In this document: positions 47,801-59,110 of the stretch, one piece after another
How the letters are laid out: each line of letters opens with the position of its first letter
Numbering within the stretch: the first letter of the stretch is position 1
From: Topomyia yanbarensis
Taxonomy: Eukaryota; Arthropoda; Insecta; Diptera; Culicidae
Direction of reading: 5' to 3'
Length of the DNA: 64,000 nt
Assembly (NCBI RefSeq): GCF_030247195.1
Contig: NC_080672.1
Coordinates: 388,571,037 to 388,635,036, forward strand
Translations under genes and position numbers: made by a program
The notes under the pieces: generated by a model
The model's database searches: none
Told to the model about the DNA's origin: nothing
What the model saw: only the letters and a program-made list of their open reading frames with translations

Positions 47801-48650
47801 TCACTGTTTTCCACAGTCTTCCACAGTTTTCAACAGTCTTCCACGGTCTTCCACAGTCTTCCACAGTTTTCCACAGTCTTCCACAGTCTTCCACAGTCTT
47901 CCACAGCCTTCCACAGTTTTCCACAGTCTTCCAGTCTTCCACAGTCCTCCAGTCTTCCACAGTCTTCCACAGTCTTCCAGTCTTCCACAGTCTTCCAGTA
48001 TTCCACAGTCTTCCAGTCTTCCACAGTCCTCCAGTCTTCCACAGTCTGCCACAGTTTTCCACAGTATTCCACAGTCTTCCACAGTCTTCCACAGCCTTCC
48101 ACAGTCTTCCACAGTCTTCCACAGTCTTCCACAGTCTTCCACAGTCTTCCGCAGTCTTCAACTGTCTTCTACGGTCTTCCACTGTCTTCTACTGTCTTCC
48201 ATAGTCTTCCACAGTCTTTCATAGTCTTCCACAGTCTTCCACAGCCTTCCACCGTCTTCCACAGTCTTCCACAGTCTTCCACAGTCTTTTACAGTCTTTT
48301 ACAGTCTTCCACAGTCTTCCGCAGTCTTCCAGTTTTCCACAGTCTTTCAGTCTTTCACAGTCTTCCAGTCTTCTACAGTCTTCCAGTCTTTCAGTCTTCC
48401 AATCTTCCATAGTCTTCCAGTCCTTCAGTCTTCCATAGTCTTCCAGTCCTTCAGTCTTCCATAGTCTTCCAGTCTTCCACATTCTTCCGCCGTCTTCCAG
48501 TCTTTCACAGTCTTCCAATCTTCCACAGTCTTTCAGTCTTCCAGTGTTTCACAGTCTTCCACAGTCTTCCAGTTCTCCATAGTCTTCCAGTCTTCCAATC
48601 TTCCAGTCTTCCAGTCTTCGACAGTCTTCCAGTTTTCCAGTCTTCATTCA
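44876..48650 (+). repeat. CTTCCACAGT decamer satellite with higher-order structure (3.8 kb)
   Basis: Tandem 10-bp unit CTTCCACAGT mixed with an 8-bp version CTTCCAGT, the latter concentrated at both edges and in several internal blocks. Marker variants recur as blocks: CACGGTCATACACAG at about 45541, 46691, 47265 and 47753, and CACTGTTTTCCACAG at about 45601, 45791, 46740, 47314 and 47802. This shows duplication of segments of about 490-575 bp. Because 10 bp is not a multiple of 3 and contains no stop in any phase, long frames are open on both strands; they are artefacts. Confidence 0.98.
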
Positions 48651-50015
48651 AGTTAGTTATGAATATATACAAAATTCGTTACTGATACTTTGTGCATGTA
48701 TCAAGAAGCTAGCAGTTGAAAAATTGGATTCTGAGATGATTACAATTTTCATTGGTTTAGTTTTCGATAAAAATACGCTGAAAGAAAAATAAAAATTAGG
48801 ACAATGAAATTTTTTTTCTACAAATAACTTTTTTTTCCTTAAAAGTACCCAAACCCATTTTTTGACGGTAGGTAGAGAACATAATTTCCTATCTTGGAAC
48901 AAAATTTCATCCAAATCAAAGATGGTTTTTTTTAATCGCCTTCAAATTTTTAAAGTCGATTTTTTTAGTTCAGGAATATATGAAGATTTATTTCAATGTT
49001 TTTATTTAAACATTTTGACTAGTTTTGTGAAAATCACTCCTTCAATATTTTTTGTAGTATTTGTCATTTTAAGATTACAATAGCCGTTTGAAAAAAAATG
49101 GTAAAAACAGTTTGACCTTTTTCAAAAGACAGTCTAGATCATTTTTGAAAAAACAATGTATACAAAGTGGCTTTTGTGTCAAAGTTTTCATGTACAGAAA
49201 GTTTCATTACAATCTGAGAGGGTGCTGCCAACATTTGTTCGAGTTGGCGCAAAATTCGTCAAATGCTTTTTCGTGTTTGAAATGATAAACAAATAATTCA
49301 CTTTTACATTTACACGAATTACTTTTAAAAAAAGCATAATTTCGCGAATTAATGGAAAACTATTGAAAACAAAATTCCAAATATCCCGAAAACTGTTGCA
49401 TTTGCGAAGATTTTCGAGTAATGCGTTTTGATTTTGATAAAATTACAGTTTGGTCGGTTAATTAGTATGAAATTAAAAAAAATAGTTGTAAAGTTATTGG
49501 GGACATACGGCCGAGACCAATCTCAAAAAGGCCTAAGCCTTGCACACTCGATGGAACACGAAGCCAGAGAAAAAACTCAACCGATCACTTCGAGTGATTG
49601 AGCCGATCTGTTTTTTAAAGTACTTAAGATTAAATTAGAAAAAAATAGCTTAGCAGTCATCCAAATATAACGAGTTTTAATTTCTAAAGATTGATTCCTA
49701 GCGTAATCTGCACAAATCTTCGTGAAAATGATCTCGACAATTTTGCTGACATGTCGTCTATCTATCTATCACTGAAAACAGACCTCATCAAACTCTATTT
49801 TTTTATTGCACAGTTTTCTTGTGGTCATTGATATTAGATCGAAGAAATATAAATACAGAACAGCTCATGTTAAAAACAAGGAAAATATCAACAGAACATT
49901 TAATAATTACAAATGTTGTAAACATTATAATGAATTGCCAATATTTAATTTAAAACTAAACATCACATTCGTTATTGATTAGTTTCCATCTACGGTTTTC
50001 TTTATTATGATTATT
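48651..50015. other. No recognised feature
   Basis: AT-rich sequence with no supported gene or repeat boundary. Confidence 0.4.
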
Positions 50016-50019
50016 CAAA

Positions 50020-50235
50020 CAAACAGAGTGGTATTCGGTCTAATTACTCATTCGGTTAAATGACGTTCGTCCAATCGGCATTCGGGTCAATCGACAATTT
50101 GGCCAAATGGCTTTCAAGTCAGGCATTCGGCCAAACAGCATTCGGCTAAATGACCCATTCTGCCAATCTGCCAATCGATCATGTCAGTCTAATGGTAGTC
50201 GGCCAAACGACATCCGTCTAAATGTCTAAATGACA
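50020..50235 (+). repeat. CATTCGGCCAAATG-type degenerate tandem repeat
   Basis: Roughly a dozen imperfect copies of a 14-17 bp unit such as CATTCGGCCAAACAG and TCGGCCAAACGACAT. Same general style as 44720-44875. Confidence 0.7.
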
Positions 50236-52570
50236 TCTTGCAGATGATATCATTACTGCTAGCTATGGGATAACTTGATGATAGGGGAAAATGTAAAATG
50301 ACGTCAAACTGATATCTGACTAAGCTACTAGTATCAATTTGAGGCATATAATAGAGCAAGCTGGAATTTTATCGAACACTGAATACTTTGTCTTCCATCT
50401 TAATAGTTATGATGTTGGAATAATTCAGTAAATGGATTTCGTAGCAATCAGTTATCCAGACTTATATACGGAAGGAAAATGTATTAGTACGGTCAGGTTC
50501 AATTTATGAAGGAATTCAACATATCAGCTGGCACTTTCAATCTATGAATCTGAGAATGTTGTATCAGTTGCGTTTTAAAAAAATAAGTTTTAAAAAGTTG
50601 TTAAGATTTATTCACTAAAATCATTTTATGGAGACGCGTAGTGTTTTGTTAAAAAACCCAGTTGAGCGAAAATATGGATTGACATAAAAAATGCTCAAAA
50701 CTGCACCTAGCAGATTGTTTTTGTTTTACAAAAACTGATTGAATCAATTGAAACTCCCGCTCGCTGTGAACTAAAATTCCAATCACACAATCCATTTTCG
50801 TTACCATGTTTTTACGAATTTATTACTAATCCAAACCAAAACCGCATCCACCGGTCCATGCGGCATCGGATTGGATTAGAGCGAATCGAAAAATACGTTT
50901 CGTCAGCTTTTTTTTTTGCTCCACCACCGCAAACAAAAACAAAAAGGCTTACCACCAGATCTCTCGCCTGTCGGTCAATCTAATGCTTGCAATCCCTCCG
51001 GTACGGCCCCGCTCATCAGATCGGACTTTTTGCGTCATTCATGTATGTATATGCACGAACGAATGAATGAACATGTATTTTATGTGCAGACATCAACCAA
51101 ACAAAAAATGGCACAAAGAGAGCCGCATATCCCCGTCACTCGCAATGGCCCGAAATGGAACGAATCGCCACGGCGGCTATGGAAGGTTATGCAAAAATTT
51201 GAATAATTGATTATTCATTCTCTTGTTTGAACGCTGGCTGGCTTGCTGACGGTGGGTGTTCGGTTCGCTTCATCGGAGACCACTTGGAGCCACCCCCCAT
51301 TTCTGGTTTATTCAAAACCGGGAGGATTCTGTTGAAATGAATGCTGTAGGCAAAATGTGCGGCAATGATTCTCTCTGTGTGGAGGTCGTCTGTGGTCAGG
51401 ACAAAATTTGCCTTCGGAGGAACCGGTAAAAGTTTGCCGAAAGAAAGCAAACCGACGACGTCCGAAAAGGCAAGAAATTATTTTCCAGCAAATGAGAATG
51501 TTTTTCTTCGGCTGGGCGACGGACGGGATGAAATTCTAATCAGGCTGTTTTTCTTCTGGGAAAACTGGGGGTATTATTAGGGAGGTTTATTTTGAACAAA
51601 CATAAATATTGAATCATAATTTTGTGCTTCACCTTCCTCTGATGCGTACTGTTTTTCGGCTTATTAATTTTACGTTCGCAAAATGTTAGCTATTATTTGC
51701 AATGTCATACCAGGCGACGTAATCTTTAATGCTTACTTATACAGAATCCCACATGAATTGTACTACTAGTGAAACACTGAATCCTAAAAATAGATTTGGA
51801 CGGAGTAGAATTGAAATAGATACATGAGGTTCACATGGTTTCACGAATTGCTCCCAAAACTTTGTCCTATTATCCCAGAAGAAGCGATTTTTCAAAACTT
51901 GAAAAAATCAATTAGAACTTCTTCTGACAAGTAATACTAATTTAATTATTTTTTCTTACAAATGGTATATCCTACGCAAGACATGTTTTACGATTCCAAA
52001 AAAAAAACATCGAGAGATGCTTCCTTCAGTGCAAGGTAAAAAGGTCGAAGCCTGATTGGAAGGAAAAACATAATTACAATAAATTAAAAACTTTTGCTCA
52101 CGACCCGTTACTAATACAAGGTCAGTGAATCTTTCTTCGCATTCCTTAACCAGAGAGAAGGCCAAGAGGATAGTATGGAAGATTAGTCCCAAAACTTTCA
52201 CGTTATTTAATATTCCACGAAGGGAGTGATGTTTGGCCCTAAAATACAATTATAATTAGTAAGCAACGCGAAGAGCTACCGCAGTCCAAGGTTGGACCGG
52301 TTTAAAAGGTTTCATGTTTCATTGCCATATTCAGCCAGTAAAGCGTGCCCGGAAATTCCAAGTACCGAGTTATACTTTCACTGTAGCCAGTTTCAAACTA
52401 TATTTTGGAGCCGAAATAAGCAAGAGATCGGATGAAAGTTATTTCTTAGTTTAAGCTGCTTGAAAAAAAATTGGAAGAGAATTCTTAGCAGAGAAGAAGC
52501 TGTGCCGGAAGTGGCCGGCAAAGAGTTTATATTATTATAAGAATGCACACTTTGAAAGTGCTTAGTTTTT
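50236..52570. other. No recognised feature
   Basis: Apparently unique sequence. The frame 51956-52249 (minus) has no recognised family, and I do not support a gene. Confidence 0.4.
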
Positions 52571-53745
52571 CGTCTTTCTTTTTTCGTTTTTTGGTTTTTT
52601 CGTTTTTTTTTGGTTTTTTCGTTTTTTTTTGTTTTTTCGTTTTTTCGTTTTTTCGTTTTTTCGTTTTTTCGTTTTTTCGTTTTTTCGTTTTTTCGTTTTT
52701 TCGTTTTTTCGTTTTTTCGTTTTTTCGTTTTTTCGTTTTTTCGTTTTTTCGTTTTTTCGTTTTTTCGTATTTTCGTTTTTTCGTTTTTTCGTTTTTTCGT
52801 TTTTTCGTTTTTTCGTTTTTTCGTTTTTTCGTTTTTTCGTTTTTTCGTTTTTTCGTTTTTTCGTTTTTTCGTTTTTTCGTTTTTTCGTTTTTTCGTTTTT
52901 TCGTTTTTTCGTTTTTTCGTTTTTTCGTTTTTTCGTTTTTTCGTTTTTTCGTTTTTTCGTTTTTTCGTTTTTTCGTTTTTTCGTTTTTTCGTTTTTTCGT
53001 TTTTTCGTTTTTTCGTTTTTTCGTTTTTTCGTTTTTTCGTTTTTTCGTTTTTTCGTTTTTTCGTTTTTTCGTTTTTTCGTTTTTTCGTTTTTTCGTTTTT
53101 TCGTTTTTTCGTTTTTTTGTTTTTTCGTTTTTTCGTTTTTTCGTTTTTTCGTTTTTTCGTTTTTTCGTTTTTCGTTTTTTCGTTTTTTCGTTTTTTCGTT
53201 TTTTCGTTTTTTCGTTTTTTCGTTTTTTCGTTTTTTCGTTTTTTCGTTTTTTCGTTTTTTCGTTTTTTCGTTTTTTCGTTTTTTCGTTTTTTCGTTTTTT
53301 CGTTTTTTCGTTTTTTCGTTTTTTCGTTTTTTTGTTTTTTCGTTTTTTGGTTTTTTGGTTTTTTTTGTTCTTTCGTTTGTTCGTTTGTTCGTTTTTTCGT
53401 TTTTTTGTTTTTTTGTTTTTTTGTTTTTTTGTTTTTTTGTTTTTTTGTTTTTTTGTTTTTTTGTTTTTTTGTTTTTTCGTTTTTTCGTTTTTTCGTTTTT
53501 TCGTTTTTTTTTGTTTTTTCGTTTTTTCGTTTTTTCGTTGTTTCGTTTTTATCGTTTTTCCGTTTTTTCGTTTTTTCGTTTTTTTGTTTTTTTTGGTTTT
53601 TTTGTTTTTTTTTGTTTTTTCGTTTTTTCATCTTTTCGTTTTTTCTTTTTTTTTGGCTCTTTGGTTTTTTGTTTTTTTGGTGATTTGGTGTTCTGGTTTT
53701 TTGCTTTTTTGTTTCTTGGTTTTTTCGTTTTTTTGTTTTTCTGTT
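52571..53745 (+). repeat. CGTTTTTT octamer satellite (1.2 kb)
   Basis: A clean core of CGTTTTTT repeats (about 52628-53330, with isolated changes at 52768, 53114 and 53168). The right part changes to GTTTTTTT and mixed T-rich variants. Both strands are almost stop-free. Confidence 0.98.
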
Positions 53746-53750
53746 TTTCC

Positions 53751-56700
53751 GTTCTCGTTCTCGTTCTCGTTCTCGTTCTCGTTCTCGTTCTCGTTCTCGT
53801 TCTCGTTCTCGTTCTCGTTCTCGTTCTCGTTCTCGTTCTCGTTCTCGTTCTCGTTCTCGTTCTCGTTCTCGTTCTCGTTCTCGTTCTCGTTCTCGTTCTC
53901 GTTCTCGTTCTCGTTCTCGTTCTCGTTCTCGTTCTCGTTCTCGTTCTCGTTCTCGTTCTCGTTCTCGTTCTCGTTCTCGTTCTCGTTCTCGTTCTCGTTC
54001 TCGTTCTCGTTCTCGTTCTCGTTCTCGTTCTCGTTCTCGTTCTCGTTCTCGTTCTCGTTCTCGTTCTCGTTCTCGTTCTCGTTCTCGTTCTCGTTCTCGT
54101 TCTCGTTCTCGTTCTCGTTCTCGTTCTCGTTCTCGTTCTCGTTCTCGTTCTCGTTCTCGTTCTCGTTCTCGTTCTCGTTCTCGTTCTCGTTCTCGTTCTC
54201 GTTCTCGTTCTCGTTCTCGTTCTCGTTCTCGTTCTCGTTCTCGTTCTCGTTCTCGTTCTCGTTCTCGTTCTCGTTCTCGTTCTCGTTCTCGTTCTCGTTC
54301 TCGTTCTCGTTCTCGTTCTCGTTCTCGTTCTCGTTCTCGTTCTCGTTCTCGTTCTCGTTCTCGTTCTCGTTCTCGTTCTCGTTCTCGTTCTCGTTCTCGT
54401 TCTCGTTCTCGTTCTCGTTCTCGTTCTCGTTCTCGTTCTCGTTCTCGTTCTCGTTCTCGTTCTCGTTCTCGTTCTCGTTCTCGTTCTCGTTCTCGTTCTC
54501 GTTCTCGTTCTCGTTCTCGTTCTCGTTCTCGTTCTCGTTCTCGTTCTCGTTCTCGTTCTCGTTCTCGTTCTCGTTCTCGTTCTCGTTCTCGTTCTCGTTC
54601 TCGTTCTCGTTCTCGTTCTCGTTCTCGTTCTCGTTCTCGTTCTCGTTCTCGTTCTCGTTCTCGTTCTCGTTCTCGTTCTCGTTCTCGTTCTCGTTCTCGT
54701 TCTCGTTCTCGTTCTCGTTCTCGTTCTCGTTCTCGTTCTCGTTCTCGTTCTCGTTCTCGTTCTCGTTCTCGTTCTCGTTCTCGTTCTCGTTCTCGTTCTC
54801 GTTCTCGTTCTCGTTCTCGTTCTCGTTCTCGTTCTCGTTCTCGTTCTCGTTCTCGTTCTCGTTCTCGTTCTCGTTCTCGTTCTCGTTCTCGTTCTCGTTC
54901 TCGTTCTCGTTCTCGTTCTCGTTCTCGTTCTCGTTCTCGTTCTCGTTCTCGTTCTCGTTCTCGTTCTCGTTCTCGTTCTCGTTCTCGTTCTCGTTCTCGT
55001 TCTCGTTCTCGTTCTCGTTCTCGTTCTCGTTCTCGTTCTCGTTCTCGTTCTCGTTCTCGTTCTCGTTCTCGTTCTCGTTCTCGTTCTCGTTCTCGTTCTC
55101 GTTCTCGTTCTCGTTCTCGTTCTCGTTCTCGTTCTCGTTCTCGTTCTCGTTCTCGTTCTCGTTCTCGTTCTCGTTCTCGTTCTCGTTCTCGTTCTCGTTC
55201 TCGTTCTCGTTCTCGTTCTCGTTCTCGTTCTCGTTCTCGTTCTCGTTCTCGTTCTCGTTCTCGTTCTCGTTCTCGTTCTCGTTCTCGTTCTCGTTCTCGT
55301 TCTCGTTCTCGTTCTCGTTCTCGTTCTCGTTCTCGTTCTCGTTCTCGTTCTCGTTCTCGTTCTCGTTCTCGTTCTCGTTCTCGTTCTCGTTCTCGTTCTC
55401 GTTCTCGTTCTCGTTCTCGTTCTCGTTCTCGTTCTCGTTCTCGTTCTCGTTCTCGTTCTCGTTCTCGTTCTCGTTCTCGTTCTCGTTCTCGTTCTCGTTC
55501 TCGTTCTCGTTCTCGTTCTCGTTCTCGTTCTCGTTCTCGTTCTCGTTCTCGTTCTCGTTCTCGTTCTCGTTCTCGTTCTCGTTCTCGTTCTCGTTCTCGT
55601 TCTCGTTCTCGTTCTCGTTCTCGTTCTCGTTCTCGTTCTCGTTCTCGTTCTCGTTCTCGTTCTCGTTCTCGTTCTCGTTCTCGTTCTCGTTCTCGTTCTC
55701 GTTCTCGTTCTCGTTCTCGTTCTCGTTCTCGTTCTCGTTCTCGTTCTCGTTCTCGTTCTCGTTCTCGTTCTCGTTCTCGTTCTCGTTCTCGTTCTCGTTC
55801 TCGTTCTCGTTCTCGTTCTCGTTCTCGTTCTCGTTCTCGTTCTCGTTCTCGTTCTCGTTCTCGTTCTCGTTCTCGTTCTCGTTCTCGTTCTCGTTCTCGT
55901 TCTCGTTCTCGTTCTCGTTCTCGTTCTCGTTCTCGTTCTCGTTCTCGTTCTCGTTCTCGTTCTCGTTCTCGTTCTCGTTCTCGTTCTCGTTCTCGTTCTC
56001 GTTCTCGTTCTCGTTCTCGTTCTCGTTCTCGTTCTCGTTCTCGTTCTCGTTCTCGTTCTCGTTCTCGTTCTCGTTCTCGTTCTCGTTCTCGTTCTCGTTC
56101 TCGTTCTCGTTCTCGTTCTCGTTCTCGTTCTCGTTCTCGTTCTCGTTCTCGTTCTCGTTCTCGTTCTCGTTCTCGTTCTCGTTCTCGTTCTCGTTCTCGT
56201 TCTCGTTCTCGTTCTCGTTCTCGTTCTCGTTCTCGTTCTCGTTCTCGTTCTCGTTCTCGTTCTCGTTCTCGTTCTCGTTCTCGTTCTCGTTCTCGTTCTC
56301 GTTCTCGTTCTCGTTCTCGTTCTCGTTCTCGTTCTCGTTCTCGTTCTCGTTCTCGTTCTCGTTCTCGTTCTCGTTCTCGTTCTCGTTCTCGTTCTCGTTC
56401 TCGTTCTCGTTCTCGTTCTCGTTCTCGTTCTCGTTCTCGTTCTCGTTCTCGTTCTCGTTCTCGTTCTCGTTCTCGTTCTCGTTCTCGTTCTCGTTCTCGT
56501 TCTCGTTCTCGTTCTCGTTCTCGTTCTCGTTCTCGTTCTCGTTCTCGTTCTCGTTCTCGTTCTCGTTCTCGTTCTCGTTCTCGTTCTCGTTCTCGTTCTC
56601 GTTCTCGTTCTCGTTCTCGTTCTCGTTCTCGTTCTCGTTCTCGTTCTCGTTCTCGTTCTCGTTCTCGTTCTCGTTCTCGTTCTCGTTCTCGTTCTCGTTC

Positions 56701-57204
56701 TCGTTCTCGTTCTCGTTCTCGTTCTCGTTCTCGTTCTCGTTCTCGTTCTCGTTCTCGTTCTCGTTCTCGTTCTCGTTCTCGTTCTCGTTCTCGTTCTCGT
56801 TCTCGTTCTCGTTCTCGTTCTCGTTCTCGTTCTCGTTCTCGTTCTCGTTCTCGTTCTCGTTCTCGTTCTCGTTCTCGTTCTCGTTCTCGTTCTCGTTCTC
56901 GTTCTCGTTCTCGTTCTCGTTCTCGTTCTCGTTCTCGTTCTCGTTCTCGTTCTCGTTCTCGTTCTCGTTCTCGTTCTCGTTCTCGTTCTCGTTCTCGTTC
57001 TCGTTCTCGTTCTCGTTCTCGTTCTCGTTCTCGTTCTCGTTCTCGTTCTCGTTCTCGTTCTCGTTCTCGTTCTCGTTCTCGTTCTCGTTCTCGTTCTCGT
57101 TCTCGTTCTCATTCTCGTTCTCGTTCTCGTTCTCGTTCTCGTTCTCGTTCTCATTCTCGTTCTCGTTCTCGTTCTCGTTCTCGTTCGCGTTCTCGTTCTC
57201 GTTC
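53751..57204 (+). repeat. CTCGTT hexamer satellite (3.45 kb, ~576 copies)
   Basis: Continuous hexamer from GTTCTCGTTC at 53751 to 57204. I see only three variant bases (57111, 57153 and 57187), all in the last 95 bp. On the plus strand it reads as Phe-Ser or Leu-Val repeats; on the minus strand as Arg-Thr repeats. These frames are not genes. Confidence 0.99.
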
Positions 57205-57239
57205 CCATTTCAAATAGCATTAATTGACAAGACTGGACT

Positions 57240-57545
57240 AGAGTCCAAGTCCAAGTCCAAGTCCAAGTCCAAGTCCAAGTCCAAGTCCAAGTCCAAGTCC
57301 AAGTCCAAGTCCAAGTCCAAGTCCAAGTCCAAGTCCAAGTCCAAGTCCAAGTCCAAGTCCAAGTCCAAGTCCAAGTCCAAGTCCAAGTCCAAGTCCATGT
57401 CCATGTCCAAGTCCAAGTCCAAGTGCAAGTCCAAGTCCAAGTCCAAGTCCAAGTCCATGTCCATGTCCATGTCCAAGTCCAAGTCCAAGTCCAAGTGCAA
57501 GTCCAAGTCCAAGTCCAAATCCAAGTCCAAGTGCAAGTTCAAGTA
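57240..57545 (+). repeat. CCAAGT hexamer satellite (~300 bp)
   Basis: About 50 copies of AAGTCC, with ATGTCC and AAGTGC variants clustered between 57390 and 57540. It starts about 35 bp after the end of the CTCGTT array. Confidence 0.98.
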
Positions 57546-58255
57546 AAGTCAAGTTCAAATCCAATTTCAAGTTCAATTTGAAGTTCCAGTCTGAATCTGG
57601 TATACATGGCTCTTTATCTAGGCCACTGACAGAGTGACAGCGAGAAGCTGAACCAGCCTGATTGCGAGGTGCGAGCAGGCGGCTTGTTGTTGGAGTGAAA
57701 GTCGTCCGGATCTGTAGGAATTTACTGCTTTTACTCTGACAACTTCCATTTGATTTGCTGCAAGCAGGTTTCACGCATGCAAATACCAGCTCTAGCTCAA
57801 TTTCTCGTAGCTACTCTGTTGACCATCGAAATCAAAATGTCTGAAAGTTCTAAAGTCTGCTTGTCTCCAAGAATTCACGTGTCATGAATACAAGTTTCTA
57901 AGGCCAGGCCGTCTCAGCTGCCAAGATGCAAGTCTGAAAGTCTACAAATCTTAACATTTCCAAGTCGCTAAGTCCTCAAATATCCATTCTATTCAGGTCT
58001 CCAATTATTCAAGTTTCCAACTAAGTTTCAAAATATCCAAATTTCCAAGTTTGTATGTCCCTAATTCTTCAATTCCGCTAATCTCGAAGTCTCCAATTTT
58101 CCAAGTCTACATAAGTCTCCAAGTCGTCAAAAAAGCATTTTTCAAAATTTCGATATTTTCAAATCTCTGTGTATAGAACTCCTCAATTCGCTGGGTTTGT
58201 AAATCTTCAAATCTCCTAGCTTTCCAGAAGTTCTCAACTCTATAAGTTTCCAAGT
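57546..58255. other. Degenerate CCAAGT/CTCCAAGT-rich sequence
   Basis: No gene. From about 57860 onward scattered TCTCCAAGT, TTCCAAGT and TCTTCAAAT words bridge the two neighbouring satellites, as if they were decayed repeat. Confidence 0.6.
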
Positions 58256-58805
58256 CTCCATGTCTTAAAGTCTTCAAGTCTTCAAGTGTTCAAGTCTTCA
58301 AGTCTTTAAGTCTTTAAGTCTTCAAGTCTTCAAGTCTTCAAGTCTTCAAGTCTTCAAGTCTTCAAGTCTTCAAGTCTTCAAGTCTTCAAGTCTTCAAGTC
58401 TTCAAGTCTTCAAGTCTTCAAGTCTTCAAGTCTTCAAGTCTTCAAGTCTTCAAGTCTTCAAGTCTTCAAGTCTTCAAGTCTTCAAGTCTTCAAGTCTTCA
58501 AGTCTTCAAGTCTTCAAGTCTTCAAGTCTTCAAGTCTTCAAGTCTTCAAGTCTTCAAGTCTTCAAGTCTTCAAGTCTTCAAGTCTTCAAGTCTTCAAGTC
58601 TTCAAGTCTTCAAGTCTTCAAGTCTTCAAGTCTTCAAGTCTTCAAGTCTTCAAGTCTTCAAGTCTTCAAGTCTTCAAGTTTTCAAGTCTTCAAGTCTTCA
58701 AGTCTTCAAGTCTTCAAGTCTTCAAGTCTTCAAGTCTTCAAGTCTTCATGTCCACAAGTCTTCAAGTCTTCAAGTCTTCAAGTCTTCAAATCTTCAAGTC
58801 TTCAA
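58256..58805 (+). repeat. CTTCAAGT octamer satellite (~540 bp)
   Basis: About 65 copies of CTTCAAGT, very uniform in the core, with variants at the left (58269-58320) and right (58740-58805) edges. Confidence 0.98.
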
Positions 58806-59110
58806 ATATACAAATATTCAAGTTTTCAAGTGTTCGAAATTTTCCACTCCAAGTACGCTGAGTCCTCCAATTTTTCGCTCCAAGTACTCTAAGTGCTCCA
58901 AGTGATCCGATCCATGTGCTCCAAGTGAACCAAGTGTTCCATGTGCTCCAAGTCTCCCAATCTCCAAATCCCCTAGTCTCTCAGTCTCCAAATGCTTGAA
59001 GTGTCTTAGTCTCCAAGCGCTCCAGTTGTTCCAGGTGCTCCATGTCTCCAATTCTTCAAATCTCTAAATCTTCAAGTCTTCAAATCTCCAAGTTCCGAAA
59101 TATCCAATTC
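58806..59110. repeat. Degenerate CTCCAAGT-type repeat tail
   Basis: Words such as GTGCTCCAAGTG and AGTCTCCAAATC recur at 8-12 bp spacing, a decayed edge of the satellite. Confidence 0.65.

Noticed and set aside
44670..48224. 1184-codon plus-strand frame
   Set aside because: It is the decamer satellite read in one phase; other phases and the minus strand are also open.
51956..52249. 97-codon minus-strand frame
   Set aside because: Looks faintly membrane-like but matches no family that I can name, and no exon boundaries are convincing.
53751..57204. Telomeric repeat
   Set aside because: The CTCGTT unit does not resemble insect TTAGG-type repeats, and dipterans generally lack telomerase repeats; both sides continue into other sequence.
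52543..57546. 1667-, 1532- and 1223-codon frames on both strands
   Set aside because: All are simple-repeat translations (Phe-Ser, Leu-Val, Arg-Thr) with no domain or context.
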